Part shown: one piece after another, positions 16,383 through 25,843 of the stretch
How the letters are laid out: each line of letters opens with the position of its first letter
Position numbering within the stretch: position 1 is the first letter of the stretch
DNA from: Candidatus Krumholzibacteriia bacterium
GTDB taxonomy: Bacteria > Krumholzibacteriota > Krumholzibacteriia > WVZY01 > JAKEHA01
DNA length: 64,000 bases
NCBI GenBank assembly: GCA_029865265.1
Contig: JAOUHG010000013.1
Coordinates: 1 to 64,000, forward strand
Reading direction: 5' to 3'
Made by a program: the position numbers and the translations under genes
Notes under the pieces: model-generated
What the model was told of the DNA's origin: nothing
The model's database searches: none
The model's input: only the letters and a program-made list of their open reading frames with translations

Positions 16383-17248
16383 CTGCTCCAGGTACTCATC
16401 ACCACCGGCCGGGTCATCCACGAGATCCGGGTTCTGTTCGGCCAGCGGCTCGTTCCGCTCATGGCCGCCGGGCTCGCTTTCCATCTGCTGCTCGGCCTGA
16501 TCCCGTTCCTGTTCATCACCACCGCGGCCGCCGGTTTCTTCTTCCAGAACCAGCCCATCACCGAGAGCAATCTCTACGACACCCTGCTCGGCCTGCTGCC
16601 GCCCGGCGCGGGCGAGGCGGTGCTGGGGAACATCACCTCGCTGGTGCAGAGCTGGGAGGGCTTCGGCGTGCTGGGCCTGGTGTCGCTGTTCTTCGTGGCG
16701 GCGGGTCTGTTCGAGTCGCTGGAGTGGAGCATCAACGGTGCGATGGGCTCGCGGCGCAAGGTCGGCTTCCGCATCGCCGCCTGCTCACCCTGGCCTACGT
16801 GATGGGGGCCATGCTGTTTTTCTCCGTGGCGGCGGTCGGCGACTACGCGTTCCAACTGCTGCTGGCCGCCCCCGGCCTGCAGGAACTGACGTCGCTCATC
16901 CACGTCCCGCGGCGTGCGTTCTCGACCGGCTCCTTCACGGTGTTTCTGCTGATCCTCTACCTCTCGATTCCGGCGCGGCGGCCGCAGTTGCTGCGCGCGG
17001 TGATCGTGGCGGTGCTGGTGGCGGCGGGCTGGGCGCTGCTGCAGAAGCTGGGCGCCACCGTGACCATCTACATCTCCCGGCGGCACGCCGTGTACGGTGC
17101 GCTGGCCGGCGGCGCGCTCTTCCTCACCTGGATGTACCTGCTGGCCCTCTTCATCCTGCTCGGCGCGCTGATGCTGGACGTGTGGTCGCGGGCGGTGCGG
17201 CGGCTGCCGCTGGACGCCGACGCGGGCTGGTCGGAGGGCATCGGCTAG
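16383..17248 (+). pseudogene. YihY/virulence factor BrkB-family membrane protein, frameshifted
   Basis: Two overlapping reading frames together encode a YihY/UPF0761 inner-membrane protein. The first covers GRVIHEIRVLFGQRLVPLMAAGLAFHLLLGLIPF-type sequence to GSRRKVGFR. The second continues RRLLTLAYVMGAMLFFSVAAVGDY through the last helices to 17248. The switch lies near 16773-16780, where one base (probably a C in the run TTCCGCATCGCC) appears to be missing. The first half also lacks a clear start: no ATG/GTG/TTG is in frame before 16461, which would cut the N-terminus; a CTG at 16383 is possible. Family proteins have about six helices and no settled biochemical role. It could be a decaying gene or a sequencing error. 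Its TAG abuts the ndh ATG. Confidence 0.65.
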
Positions 17249-18529
17249 ATGCCTGCGCCCGCAGCGGACCCGCATGTGCTCGTACTGGGCGGCGGCTTCG
17301 GTGGGCTCTACGCGGCGCGAACCCTGGGCGCGGCCGGCGTACGCGTGACGGTCGCCGACCGGCGCAACTTCCACCTCTTCCAGCCGCTCCTCTACCAGGT
17401 CGCGACCGGCGGGCTCTCGCCCGGTGACGTCACCTACCCCATCCGCGCGGTCCTCAACCGCTATCCCAGCGCACGCGTGATCCAGGCCGACGCGATCGAC
17501 ATCCGCCCCGGGGCGCGTGAGGTCGTGTTCGCCGATGCCCCGGCGCAACACTACGACGCCCTCATCGTCTCCACCGGATCGCGCACCTCGTACTTCGGTC
17601 ACGACGACTGGGCGGTGCGCGCCGCCGGCCTGAAGAGCGTGGAGGACGCGCTCGATATCCGCCAGCGCGTGCTGGTCGCCTTCGAGCGCGCGGAACTGGA
17701 GCCGGACGCGGCGCGGCGCCAGGCGCTGCTCACCTTTGTGGTGGTGGGCGGCGGTCCCACCGGTGTCGAACTGGCCGGCGCCATCGCGGAGCTGGCGCAC
17801 AAGACCATGGTGCGTGACTTCCGCTCCTTCGATCCGCACGACACACGCGTGATCCTGGTCGAGGCGGGCCCGCGCATCCTCCCCGCGTTTCCCGAGCCCC
17901 TGTCGCGTTACGCCGCGCGCGCGCTCCAGGCCCTGCGCGTGGAGGTGCGCACCGGCGTCACGGTGACCGCGGTGGGAGACGATGCCGTGGCCACCAAACA
18001 CGGGGACGCCGCGGGCACCATCCCCACCGCCACGCCGCTGTGGGCGGCGGGGGTGAAGGTGGCGCCCTTCGGCGACATGGTGGCGGGACGTTTCGCCGCC
18101 GCACGGGACAGGCAGGGACGCATCATGGTGGGCGGCGACCTCACCATTGCCGGACACCCCCGCGTGTACGTCATCGGCGACCTCGCGCACGCTTCGGGCC
18201 CCGACGGGAATCCGCTCCCCGGCCTGGCCCCGGTGGCGATGCAGCAGGGCGAGTTCGTGGCGAAGCACATCCTGGGACGAATTCCCGCAGGGCGTCCCTT
18301 CCGCTACCGCAACAAGGGACAACTGGCAGTGATCGGGCGCAACCGCGCGGTGGCTGACTTCGGGCGGGTGCGATTCACGGGATTCCCCGCGTGGCTGGTG
18401 TGGGTATTCGTACACATCATGTATCTCATCGAATTCGACAACAAAGTAATGGTGCTGATGCAGTGGGCGTTCGGCTACGTCACCCGCAAACGCGGCGCGC
18501 GGCTCATCACCAACACGGGAGACGGATGA
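17249..18529 (+). CDS. ndh: Type II NADH:quinone oxidoreductase (NDH-2)
   Basis: The protein is 426 residues. A first Rossmann motif binds FAD (VLVLGGGFGGLYAARTLG), and a second binds NADH (FVVVGGGPTGVELAGAIAEL). The FAD-contacting RVYVIGDLAH and the quinone-site region GLAPVAMQQGEFVAKHI are typical. The C-terminal hydrophobic segment (PAWLVWVFVHIMYLIEFDNK) anchors it to the membrane face. It passes electrons from NADH to quinone without pumping protons. The ATG directly follows the stop of the YihY-like frame. The stop overlaps the start of the HAD gene (ATGA), so the two are translationally coupled. Confidence 0.93.
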   Translation: MPAPAADPHVLVLGGGFGGLYAARTLGAAGVRVTVADRRNFHLFQPLLYQVATGGLSPGDVTYPIRAVLNRYPSARVIQADAIDIRPGAREVVFADAPAQHYDALIVSTGSRTSYFGHDDWAVRAAGLKSVEDALDIRQRVLVAFERAELEPDAARRQALLTFVVVGGGPTGVELAGAIAELAHKTMVRDFRSFDPHDTRVILVEAGPRILPAFPEPLSRYAARALQALRVEVRTGVTVTAVGDDAVATKHGDAAGTIPTATPLWAAGVKVAPFGDMVAGRFAAARDRQGRIMVGGDLTIAGHPRVYVIGDLAHASGPDGNPLPGLAPVAMQQGEFVAKHILGRIPAGRPFRYRNKGQLAVIGRNRAVADFGRVRFTGFPAWLVWVFVHIMYLIEFDNKVMVLMQWAFGYVTRKRGARLITNTGDG

Positions 18530-19293
18530 AACCGAACGACCTCAAGAGCATTCGCGGCCTTCTGACCGACATGGATGGCGTGTGGTTAGTGGGAAACACG
18601 GCGGTTCCCGGCGCCGCAGAAGCACTGGCACGCCTGCGCTCACGCGGCCTGCCGATGCGCTTCGTCACCAACACCACCACCCGCACTCCCGCACAACTCT
18701 CGGCGAAGATGCGCGCCATGGGCCTCGACGTTCCGGCGGACGAGTTCGTCACCACGCCGGCCGCGACCGCACGCTACCTGCGCGCCCAGGGGATATCCTC
18801 GGTGCGGCTGGTGGTGGCGGACGCGGTGCGCGGCGCGTTCGACGGCTTCACCGAATCCGCGCGCCCCGAGGCGGTGGTCATCGGCGACGTGGGCGAGGCG
18901 TGGAACTGGGACCTCATGCAGGATCTCTTCCGCACCATCATGAACGGTGCGCGCATGATCGCCATGCACAAGGGACGCTACTGGCAGGTGGCGGACGGGC
19001 TGCGCATGGACATCGGCGCGTTCATCGCGGGGCTGGAATACACCACCGGCCAGACGGCGACGGTAATCGGCAAGCCATCGGCGGAGATGTTTCGCACCGC
19101 GCTGGAGAGCATCGGCATGGAGGCGCGCGACGTGGTGATGGTGGGAGACGACGCCGACATGGACGTGGCGGGCGCACAGCGCGCCGGCATTCGAGGCGTG
19201 CTGGTGAAGACCGGCAAGTACCGCGACGAAACCTTCGCCGCCTCGGGCGTGATACCCGACCTCATCCTGGAATCGATCGCGGCGCTGTCCTGA
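18526..19293 (+). CDS. HAD-IIA family phosphatase (NagD/LHPP-like)
   Basis: The protein is 255 residues and starts at an ATG overlapping the ndh stop. HAD motif I is LLTDMDGVWLVG, motif II RFVTNTTTRT, motif III around IGKPSAEMF (Lys), and motif IV VMVGDDADMDVAGAQRAG. The C2 cap between motifs II and III and the length fit the TIGR01458/LHPP and NagD subfamilies. Substrates of this group include phosphoamino acids, pyrophosphate and sugar phosphates; the substrate here is not evident. The residue after the first catalytic Asp is Met instead of the more usual Leu/Ile, which is tolerated. Confidence 0.88.
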   Translation: MKPNDLKSIRGLLTDMDGVWLVGNTAVPGAAEALARLRSRGLPMRFVTNTTTRTPAQLSAKMRAMGLDVPADEFVTTPAATARYLRAQGISSVRLVVADAVRGAFDGFTESARPEAVVIGDVGEAWNWDLMQDLFRTIMNGARMIAMHKGRYWQVADGLRMDIGAFIAGLEYTTGQTATVIGKPSAEMFRTALESIGMEARDVVMVGDDADMDVAGAQRAGIRGVLVKTGKYRDETFAASGVIPDLILESIAALS

Positions 19294-20145
19294 TCAGTCG
19301 CCCTCGGGCACGGCACTCTCGATGTCCAGCACGACCTTCCAGACGCGGTTCTCCTCCAGGCGCCAGATGCGCACGTAGTACGCCGCAACCGGTGCACCGC
19401 GGTACCCGGCGGTGTAACCGAGATCGCCGGAGGGAGCAACGTCGGCGTCGGTCGCGCGCATCACGCCGCCACCACCCGCCCCCGCCGCCGCCATGACCGC
19501 CGCCCTGCCCAGAACCGGCGCCGCGCCGTCCCGGTAGCGCCGCACATCCGGGGCCCCCCAGGCGCCGAAGGCGCCGGCCGCACCACGCGCAAACGCCTCC
19601 GCGAACGCGGCGTCCGCCGCCAGCAGGCCGGCACGCTTCTCCGCCATGCCCGCCGCGTCGCGCGGCCACGGGTCGGGATCGTCGGAGGTGCGAAACGTCA
19701 GCGCGGGAGTCGCCGGCATGCGCTCGTGACCGATGCCGATGTCGACGGCCACCTTCCAGCTCCCGCCGGCCGGCTTCTTCCACACCGACACGAAGTGTCC
19801 GAAGGCCACCGGATCCGACTCCCGGTCGGGGCTGAACGACCACGGCCCGGTGGTGAAACCGAAGTCTGCAGACGCAGCGATCTCCGCGTAGACCGGCTGC
19901 CACGCGAGCAGAACCGCGGACGGCGCGCGCCCTTCGTACAGGGCGCGTCCATCCACCGGCCCGGGGTTGAACAGCAACGCCCCGTCGGCGAGGTTGGCGA
20001 GAAACGCGTCGCGCACCGACACCGTCTCCGCCATCTTCGCGAAGGCGCGTTCAGCTTCCACCAGCGAAGCGACTGGCGGTGGCATGGCGGGGTCCCCCGC
20101 GGTCGTGGACATCAGCATGGCACCAATCAAAAACCAGGGATGCAT
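19294..20145 (-). CDS. Secreted protein with two DUF4440/SnoaL-like domains
   Basis: The protein is 283 residues starting MHPWFLIGAMLMSTTAG, a short signal-like segment; GGAG precedes the ATG. Two similar halves can be seen: about 28-140 (VEAERAFAKMAETVSVRDAFLA...WKVAVDIGIG) and about 168-280 (LLAADAAFAEAFARGAAGAF...VWKVVLDIESA). Each looks like a DUF4440/NTF2-like alpha+beta cone. Such domains bind small ligands or act as isomerases, but no catalytic residues can be assigned. The end abuts the convergent HAD gene with no spacer. Function unknown. Confidence 0.75.
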   Translation of the reverse strand: MHPWFLIGAMLMSTTAGDPAMPPPVASLVEAERAFAKMAETVSVRDAFLANLADGALLFNPGPVDGRALYEGRAPSAVLLAWQPVYAEIAASADFGFTTGPWSFSPDRESDPVAFGHFVSVWKKPAGGSWKVAVDIGIGHERMPATPALTFRTSDDPDPWPRDAAGMAEKRAGLLAADAAFAEAFARGAAGAFGAWGAPDVRRYRDGAAPVLGRAAVMAAAGAGGGGVMRATDADVAPSGDLGYTAGYRGAPVAAYYVRIWRLEENRVWKVVLDIESAVPEGD

Positions 20146-20163
20146 GGTGGCGTCTCCTCGCTG

Positions 20164-21192
20164 TCACAGGTTCCAGTGGCCGGCCTGGGCCGCTCGGATC
20201 GCGGCCAGAGTGGGGGCGAACCTCCCCGCCGCACCATTGTGCACCGCCACGGCGGCCCGCGGCGACTGCATTCGTTTGAGCACGATCTCCGTGCAACGCT
20301 CCAGCGCGGCCAGGTCGTAACCGCCCTCCAGCACCGCCACGCAGCGGCCACCGGCGAAGCGCGCGGCGATGTCGAGCACCGCGCCCGCCATGGCATCGAA
20401 ACCCGCGTCGCTCACGCGCATGCCGCCCAGAGGATCGTCCGCGTGCGCGTCGAACCCCGCCGACACCAGCACCAGTTGGGGCGCGAACGCCTCCGCCACC
20501 GGACGCACGACGTGATGAAATGCTGCGGCGTATTCGTCGTCCCCCCAGCCACCGCTCATGGGGATGTTCACCGTGTGCCCCGCCGCGTCCCTGCCGCCGG
20601 TCTCCTCCGCGGCGCCGGTACCTGGATAGAACGGAAACTGGTGCAGCGACACCAGCAGCACGCGCGACTCGTCCCAGAACATCTGCTGGGTCCCGTTGCA
20701 GTGGTGCACATCCCAGTCCAGCACCAGGACGCGCTCGAGCCCGTGCTTCTCCATGGCGTGCGCCGCCGCCACCGCGATGTTGTTGAACAGGCAGAAGCCC
20801 ATGGCGTGGTCGGACTCCGCGTGGTGACCCGGCGGGCGCACGGCCGCGAAACCGTTGTCGAGATCGCCCGCCATCACGCGGTCGACGAGGTCCAGCACAC
20901 CGCCCGCCGCCCGGCAGGCCACGTCGTAGGAATCCGGCGACATGAAGGTGTCGGGGTCGAGCATCAGCGAACGCCCGGCGGCGCCCTCCAGGATGTTCAC
21001 GTAGAAGGGATCGTGCACGCGCGCGAGTTCGTCGTGGGTGGCGCGGCGCGTTGCGGGAAGCACGCTCACGCCGAGACGGTCCGAGCGCGCCGCCAGCCGG
21101 AGCAGTTGCTCCATGCGCGCGACGCGCTCGGGATGACCTTCCGGCGTGATGTGCCGGAGGTAGACTTCGTCGATGTGAAAACCGGTCCTCAA
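20164..21192 (-). CDS. Histone-deacetylase-superfamily zinc deacetylase (AcuC-like)
   Basis: The protein is 342 residues, probably from a TTG start at 21192, because the conserved N-terminus (GFHIDEVYLRHITPEGHPER) begins immediately after it. The HDAC active site is complete: RPPGHHAESDHAMGFCLFNN, zinc ligands in LDWDVHHCNGTQQMF and SAGFDAHADDPLGGM, and EGGYDL. Bacterial members deacetylate acetyl-lysine, acetylpolyamines or acetoin-pathway proteins. The gene begins 6 bp after the acetyl-CoA synthetase stop, as in the Bacillus acuC/acsA neighbourhood. This suggests that it reactivates acetylated Acs. No AcuA-type acetyltransferase is in the window. Confidence 0.88.
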   Translation of the reverse strand: MRTGFHIDEVYLRHITPEGHPERVARMEQLLRLAARSDRLGVSVLPATRRATHDELARVHDPFYVNILEGAAGRSLMLDPDTFMSPDSYDVACRAAGGVLDLVDRVMAGDLDNGFAAVRPPGHHAESDHAMGFCLFNNIAVAAAHAMEKHGLERVLVLDWDVHHCNGTQQMFWDESRVLLVSLHQFPFYPGTGAAEETGGRDAAGHTVNIPMSGGWGDDEYAAAFHHVVRPVAEAFAPQLVLVSAGFDAHADDPLGGMRVSDAGFDAMAGAVLDIAARFAGGRCVAVLEGGYDLAALERCTEIVLKRMQSPRAAVAVHNGAAGRFAPTLAAIRAAQAGHWNL

Positions 21193-21198
21193 GGCACG

Positions 21199-23163
21199 CT
21201 AGTCTTCGTCGTAACGCGCTTTGAGGTTCTCGACCACACTCGCGTCGGCCAGCGTGGTCACGTTGCCGAGGGCACGGCCCTCCGCCACGTCGCGCAACAG
21301 CCGACGCATGATCTTTCCGGACCGGGTCTTGGGAAGATCCGCCGAGAACACGATGCGCTCGGGAATGGCAAACTTGCCGATCTTCTTCGCCACCCAGTCC
21401 TTCAGCTCCTTGTCCAGTCCATCGTTGCCGGTGACACCGTCCCGCAGGCTCACGAAGGCCACCAGCGCCTGGCCCTTGAGTTCGTGCGCCACGCCGATGA
21501 CGGCGGACTCGGCCACGCTGCTGTGCTCCACGAACGCGCTCTCCAGCTCCGCGGTGCCGATGCGGTGACCGGCCACGTTGACCACGTCATCGATGCGCCC
21601 CACGATCCAGAAGTTGCCATGCTTGTCCTTGCGCGCGCCGTCGCCCGCAAAGTACGTTCCCGGCCACTTGGCCCAGTAGGTGTCCTGGTAGCGTTTGGGA
21701 TCGCCGTAGATACCACGCAGCATGCCCGGCCACGGCTTGCGGATGCCGAGGTAGCCGACCTCCGCCGCCTTGCCGTCGTCGCTGTTGACGACCGGGTCAA
21801 TGCCGAAGAAGGGCTGGGTGGCGCTTCCCGGCATGGTGGCGGTAATGCCCGGCAGCGGCGTGATCATGATGCCACCGGTTTCGGTCTGCCACCACGTATC
21901 CACGATGGGACAGCGCTTGCCGCCGATCGCCTTCTGGTACCACATCCACGCCTCCGGGTTGATGGGCTCACCCACCGTACCCAGCAAACGCAGCGAGGAG
22001 AGATCGTGCTTCGCCGGCCACTCGTCACCCCATTTCATGAAAGCGCGGATCGCTGTGGGCGCGGTGTAGAACACGGTCACGCCATAGCGCTCCACCATGT
22101 CCCAGAAGCGGCCCCGGTCCGGCCAGTCCGGCGCGCCCTCGTAGAGCAGACAGGTGACGCCGTTCTGCAGCGGACCGTAAACGATGTAGCTGTGCCCGGT
22201 GACCCACCCGATGTCGGCCGTGCACCAGAACATGTCCTCCGGTTTCAGGTCGAACACGTACTTCGTGGTGAGGTAGGTGTAGACCATGTAGCCACCGGTG
22301 GTATGGATGATGCCCTTGGGCTTGCCGGTAGTGCCGCTGGTGTAGAGCAGGAACAGCATGTCTTCGCTGTCCATCTTTGCCGGCGGACAATCCGCCGACG
22401 CGTCCTTCACGATTTCGTGGTACCAGACGTCGCGGCCGTCCTTCATGCGGCATGGAAATGCGTCGGCCTCGCCGCGGCGCACGACGATGACATGCTTGAC
22501 GCTGGGGCAGTCCTCCACCGCTTCGTCGACGATGTCCTTGAGCAGCAGCGCCTTGCCGCGGCGCCAGCCACCGTCGCCAGTGATCACCAGGTTGGCCTGG
22601 CAGTCCTGCACGCGGTCGCGGATCGACTCCGCGGAGAATCCGGCGAAGATCACCGAATGCACCGCGCCGATGCGCGCGCACGCCAGCAATGACACCACCA
22701 GTTCCGGCGTCATGGGCAGGTAGACGGCGACGCGGTCGCCCTTCTTGATGCCCAGCTCCTTGAGGGCATTGGCAAACTTGTTCACGTCACGCGCGAGTTC
22801 CGCGTAGGTGAGCACGCGTCGATCGCCGGGCTCCCCCTCCCACACGATGGCGGCCTTGTGCCGCGCTGGAGTGTCGAGGTGACGGTCGAGACAGTTGTAG
22901 GATATGTTGGTCTTGCCACCCACGTACCACTTGAAGAACGGCGCCTTGCGGTCGTCGAGTACGCGGGTCCACTTCTTGAACCAGTGCAGGTCCTGAGCAA
23001 CGCGGCCCCAGAACTTTGCGGGGTTCTTGATACTCTCCCTGTATAGTCGTTTGTATTCAGCTTCAGATTTGATGTGCGCCTGGGCACGAAACTTGGCCGA
23101 TGGTTTGAACCGGCGGTTCTCCTTCATAACACTGTCGAACCGCCGCGGATCGATGCTGGCCAT
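21199..23163 (-). CDS. acsA: Acetyl-CoA synthetase (AMP-forming)
   Basis: The protein is 654 residues from ATG 23163, with GGAG about ten bases upstream; an in-frame TTG nine bases earlier is too close to that site. ANL-superfamily motifs are intact: the P-loop [46 protein letters not shown] and the C-terminal [11 protein letters not shown]. The lysine of SGKIMR, about residue 617, is the catalytic and acetylation-regulated site. It makes acetyl-CoA from acetate, ATP and CoA. The deacetylase-like gene follows at once on the same strand. The gene is divergent from the MFS gene at 23265. Confidence 0.97.
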   Translation of the reverse strand: MASIDPRRFDSVMKENRRFKPSAKFRAQAHIKSEAEYKRLYRESIKNPAKFWGRVAQDLHWFKKWTRVLDDRKAPFFKWYVGGKTNISYNCLDRHLDTPARHKAAIVWEGEPGDRRVLTYAELARDVNKFANALKELGIKKGDRVAVYLPMTPELVVSLLACARIGAVHSVIFAGFSAESIRDRVQDCQANLVITGDGGWRRGKALLLKDIVDEAVEDCPSVKHVIVVRRGEADAFPCRMKDGRDVWYHEIVKDASADCPPAKMDSEDMLFLLYTSGTTGKPKGIIHTTGGYMVYTYLTTKYVFDLKPEDMFWCTADIGWVTGHSYIVYGPLQNGVTCLLYEGAPDWPDRGRFWDMVERYGVTVFYTAPTAIRAFMKWGDEWPAKHDLSSLRLLGTVGEPINPEAWMWYQKAIGGKRCPIVDTWWQTETGGIMITPLPGITATMPGSATQPFFGIDPVVNSDDGKAAEVGYLGIRKPWPGMLRGIYGDPKRYQDTYWAKWPGTYFAGDGARKDKHGNFWIVGRIDDVVNVAGHRIGTAELESAFVEHSSVAESAVIGVAHELKGQALVAFVSLRDGVTGNDGLDKELKDWVAKKIGKFAIPERIVFSADLPKTRSGKIMRRLLRDVAEGRALGNVTTLADASVVENLKARYDED

Positions 23164-23208
23164 GTGAGTCAAACTCCTTTCCCTTGTCGAAATCGAACGG
23201 CCTGTCCT

Positions 23209-23237
23209 AGTCTATCGGAGTAACGCGTCCGAACCAA
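23209..23237 (-). promoter_or_regulatory. Candidate promoter for acsA
   Basis: The minus strand reads TTGGTT, 17 bases, TAGACT, placing the start about 40 bases before the acsA ATG. The -35 is weak. Confidence 0.35.
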
Positions 23238-23264
23238 CGCCCTTTTTGGAAGAATGGCCGCAGC

Positions 23265-24557
23265 ATGATCCATCCCCGCCGCATCGATCGCCCCGCGTTT
23301 GCGTGGGCCCTGTACGACTGGGCCAACTCCGCGTTCTCAACCACCGTCATGGCGGGCTTCTTTCCGGTGATGTTCAAGCAGTACTGGTGTGCCGGCGCGG
23401 ACGTATCCGCGTCGTCGGCCCGGCTGGGCTTCGCCAGTTCGGTCGCCGGCCTGGTGGTGGCGCTGGCCGCACCCGCGCTGGGTGCGGTCGCCGACGCGGG
23501 CGAGTCGCGCAAACGGTTCCTGCTGATCGCCGCGGGGGTGGGCGTCGCGGGTACCGCGGCGCTGTTCGCCGTGCCGGCCGGACAGTGGGTGCTTGCCGCG
23601 GTGGTCTTCATTGTCGCCACCGCCGGCTTTTCCGCGTCGATGATCTTCTACGACGCCCTGCTGGTGGACGTTTCCACCCCCCGCACGGCGGATTTCGTTT
23701 CCGCATACGGGTTTGCGCTGGGATACCTGGGCGGCGGCATCCTGTTTCTGCTCAACATCTTCATGTACCGTTCTCCCGCAACCTTCGGCATCGCGAGTCC
23801 CGAGGATGCGGCGCGCTGGTCGTTTCTCACCGTGGCCGTATGGTGGGCTCTCTTCTCGATTCCGCTCGCCCGCGGCGTGCGCGAGCGCGCGGTGCAGCGG
23901 CGCGTCGCCGGCGCGACCCGGCGCGGGTTGCACGAGATGGCCGACACGCTGCGCCACCTGCGCCGGCACCGCGCGGTGCTGCTGTTTCTGCTGGGATACT
24001 GGTTCTACATCGACGGCGTTCACACCATCGTGCGCATGGGCATGGACTACGGTCTGTCGCTCGGCTTCCCCGCCGGCACGCTCATCCTGTCCCTGCTGCT
24101 GATCCAGTTTGTCGGCTTCCCCGCATCGCTGCTCTTCGGCAAGATCGGCGACCGTTACGGTGCGCGCACCGGCATCTACATCGCCATCGCGGTGTACATC
24201 GGCATATGCATATGGGGTTATCTGCTGTCGCGCCCGGTTGAATTCTACGCACTCGCGGTGGCAATCGGCCTGGTGCAGGGCGGCATCAACAGCCTTAGCC
24301 GCTCGTTCTACTCGCGGCTGATTCCGGAGAACCAGTCCGCGCAGTTCTTCGGCTACTACAACACCATCGGACGCTTCTCCGCGGTGCTGGGTCCCGCCGT
24401 GATGGGAACGGTGAGCCTTGCCACCGGCAATCCGCGGCTGTCGATGCTGGCGATGATCGCGTTCTTCGTGGCGGGTGCGATGTTCCTTGCGCGCGTTCCC
24501 GCGCAACCCCTATCCTCGCCGCAGGAACCCATCCCAGCCGGCGGAGCCGATTCATGA
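23265..24557 (+). CDS. MFS transporter, UMF1/Atg22-like family
   Basis: The protein is 430 residues with about twelve membrane helices. The N-terminal FAWALYDWANSAFSTTVMAGFFPVMF is the characteristic start of bacterial UMF1/Atg22-like permeases. A cytoplasmic loop rich in Arg/His (RGLHEMADTLRHLRRHR) splits the two six-helix halves. The second half has FGKIGDRYGAR, an MFS-type loop. The yeast homolog exports vacuolar amino acids; bacterial substrates are unknown. Its stop overlaps the pdxH start (ATGA), so the two are co-translated. Confidence 0.88.
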   Translation: MIHPRRIDRPAFAWALYDWANSAFSTTVMAGFFPVMFKQYWCAGADVSASSARLGFASSVAGLVVALAAPALGAVADAGESRKRFLLIAAGVGVAGTAALFAVPAGQWVLAAVVFIVATAGFSASMIFYDALLVDVSTPRTADFVSAYGFALGYLGGGILFLLNIFMYRSPATFGIASPEDAARWSFLTVAVWWALFSIPLARGVRERAVQRRVAGATRRGLHEMADTLRHLRRHRAVLLFLLGYWFYIDGVHTIVRMGMDYGLSLGFPAGTLILSLLLIQFVGFPASLLFGKIGDRYGARTGIYIAIAVYIGICIWGYLLSRPVEFYALAVAIGLVQGGINSLSRSFYSRLIPENQSAQFFGYYNTIGRFSAVLGPAVMGTVSLATGNPRLSMLAMIAFFVAGAMFLARVPAQPLSSPQEPIPAGGADS

Positions 24558-25138
24558 TTCACATCCAGGACCTGGTTCAGCGCGTCAACGAAGGTATCGA
24601 GCGCGCGCGCGCCGCGGGGGTCGTCGAACCCACCGCCATGACGGTGGCCACGGTGGACGAGCACGGCCGTCCCGCCGCGCGCATCCTGCTGCTCAAGCAC
24701 GCCGACGAGCACGGCTTCGTCTTCTACACCAATCTCGAGAGCCGCAAGGGCCGCCACCTGGCCCGTTTCCCCTGGGCGTCGTTGTGCTTCTGGTGGGCGC
24801 CGCTGGCGGAGCAGATCCACGTGGACGGCCGGGTGAAGCCGGTGAACGCCACCGAGGCCGACGCATACTTCGCGTCGCGGCCGCGCGGCAGCCAGATCGG
24901 CGCCTGGGCCTCGAAGCAGAGCGACGCGCTCGAATCCCGCAAGGTGCTGCTCGACCGGGCGGCGGAGGCCGAGGCGCGGTTCGCCGGGCAGGACGTCCCC
25001 CGCCCGCCCTACTGGTCCGGATTCAGGCTCATCCCCGACCGCTTCGAGTTCTGGTACGGGCGCGAGGACCGTCTGCACGAGCGCTTCGAGTACCGCTTCG
25101 AAGACGCCCGCTGGCAGGAGCGCATCCTTTCCCCGTGA
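24554..25138 (+). CDS. pdxH: Pyridoxamine/pyridoxine 5'-phosphate oxidase
   Basis: The protein is 194 residues, typical of the family. FMN-binding and substrate motifs are visible: PTAMTVATVDEHGRPAARILLLK, GFVFYTNLESRKGR, EQIHVDGRV, FASRPRGSQIGAWASKQS, PPYWSGFRLIPDRFEFW, and the C-terminal RLHERFEYR...W-ERILSP that defines PdxH rather than a general FMN-binding split barrel. It produces PLP from PNP or PMP with oxygen. The start overlaps the stop of the upstream transporter gene. Confidence 0.94.
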   Translation: MIHIQDLVQRVNEGIERARAAGVVEPTAMTVATVDEHGRPAARILLLKHADEHGFVFYTNLESRKGRHLARFPWASLCFWWAPLAEQIHVDGRVKPVNATEADAYFASRPRGSQIGAWASKQSDALESRKVLLDRAAEAEARFAGQDVPRPPYWSGFRLIPDRFEFWYGREDRLHERFEYRFEDARWQERILSP

Positions 25139-25148
25139 CAAAAAGCCA

Positions 25149-25178
25149 TTGCGAACACGGGGGTTGAACTGGTAAGAT
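25149..25178 (+). promoter_or_regulatory. Candidate promoter for the small secreted protein
   Basis: TTGCGA (25149-25154), 18 bases, TAAGAT (25173-25178), about 90 bases before the TTG start at 25272. It lies directly after the pdxH stop. Confidence 0.4.
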
Positions 25179-25271
25179 TCCCGACAGTCCCCGTTGATTC
25201 AGAGCCCGGCCTCCCCACACGCGTGGCCGGTTGACGAGCCCCGACGGCGTAATTTGTTGGAGGACTGCATC

Positions 25272-25745
25272 TTGCGAGTTCGCATACGTCGCCAGCTTGC
25301 CCCGGCTGTCGTGCTTTCCATTTGCCTTACCCTTCCGCTGTTCGCGCAGAACGCGCGCGCCACGAGCCTGCCGCGCCTGGCAGCGTCGCTCGATTTGAGC
25401 CGCCTGGCGGCATCCGTCACGGCCGCGACCGACGCCGCGCTTCAGGCGGACGAATTCTCCCGCGCGATTCCCACGCGCGTCACCCTGCCCGCCAGCGTGG
25501 AGCTGCTCGGCGCCACCACCGAGGTTCGGATCGGCCTGCCCCATGAGGCGAACCTGGGTATCGAGGTCACCGACGAGTCCGGCGCCATGGTGTGCAGCGC
25601 ACGGGTCCACATGCCGGCCGGCTGGCAGAAGGTGTGCTTCAGCGGCCGCGGCCACGACGGCAAGTCGCTCGCCAACGGCGTGTACTTCTACCGGGTGGCC
25701 GTCGAGGGTGACGTCATGGTGACCCGGGTCGTCATCAATCGCTGA
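25272..25745 (+). CDS. Small secreted protein with FlgD-Ig-like C-terminus
   Basis: The TTG start at 25272 has GGAGG eight bases upstream and opens directly into a signal peptide (LRVRIRRQLAPAVVLSICLT...QNARA). An upstream ATG would add an implausible leader. The mature part of about 130 residues contains one beta-sandwich domain: LGIEVTDESGAMVCSARVHMPAGWQKVCFSGRGHDGK, ending SLANGVYFYRVAVEGDVMVTRVVINR. The NGVYFYR...G ending is the FlgD-Ig/secretion-tail signature seen in the larger proteins of this window, but the PNPFNP segment is absent. It stands alone, between its own promoter and a strong terminator. Function unknown. Confidence 0.75.
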   Translation: MRVRIRRQLAPAVVLSICLTLPLFAQNARATSLPRLAASLDLSRLAASVTAATDAALQADEFSRAIPTRVTLPASVELLGATTEVRIGLPHEANLGIEVTDESGAMVCSARVHMPAGWQKVCFSGRGHDGKSLANGVYFYRVAVEGDVMVTRVVINR

Positions 25746-25767
25746 CACCCCATCGAGACTTTCGAAG

Positions 25768-25799
25768 AGGCCGGTCGATTCGACCGGCCTTTTCTTTTT
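25768..25799 (+). terminator. Rho-independent terminator
   Basis: A near-perfect hairpin (AGGCCGGTC against GACCGGCCT, GATTC-type loop) is followed by TTTTCTTTTT, 22 bases after the stop of the small secreted protein. Confidence 0.92.
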
Positions 25800-25843
25800 G
25801 CGGACACTTGCAATCCCCACCGTGATGCCCGCATGCTGCGCGA

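Noticed and set aside
19726-22692. 988-codon open frame on the plus strand opposite the deacetylase and acsA genes
   Set aside because: It is the antisense shadow of two clear conserved genes. High GC at third positions leaves long stop-free frames, and its translation is His/Arg/Val-rich with no motif.
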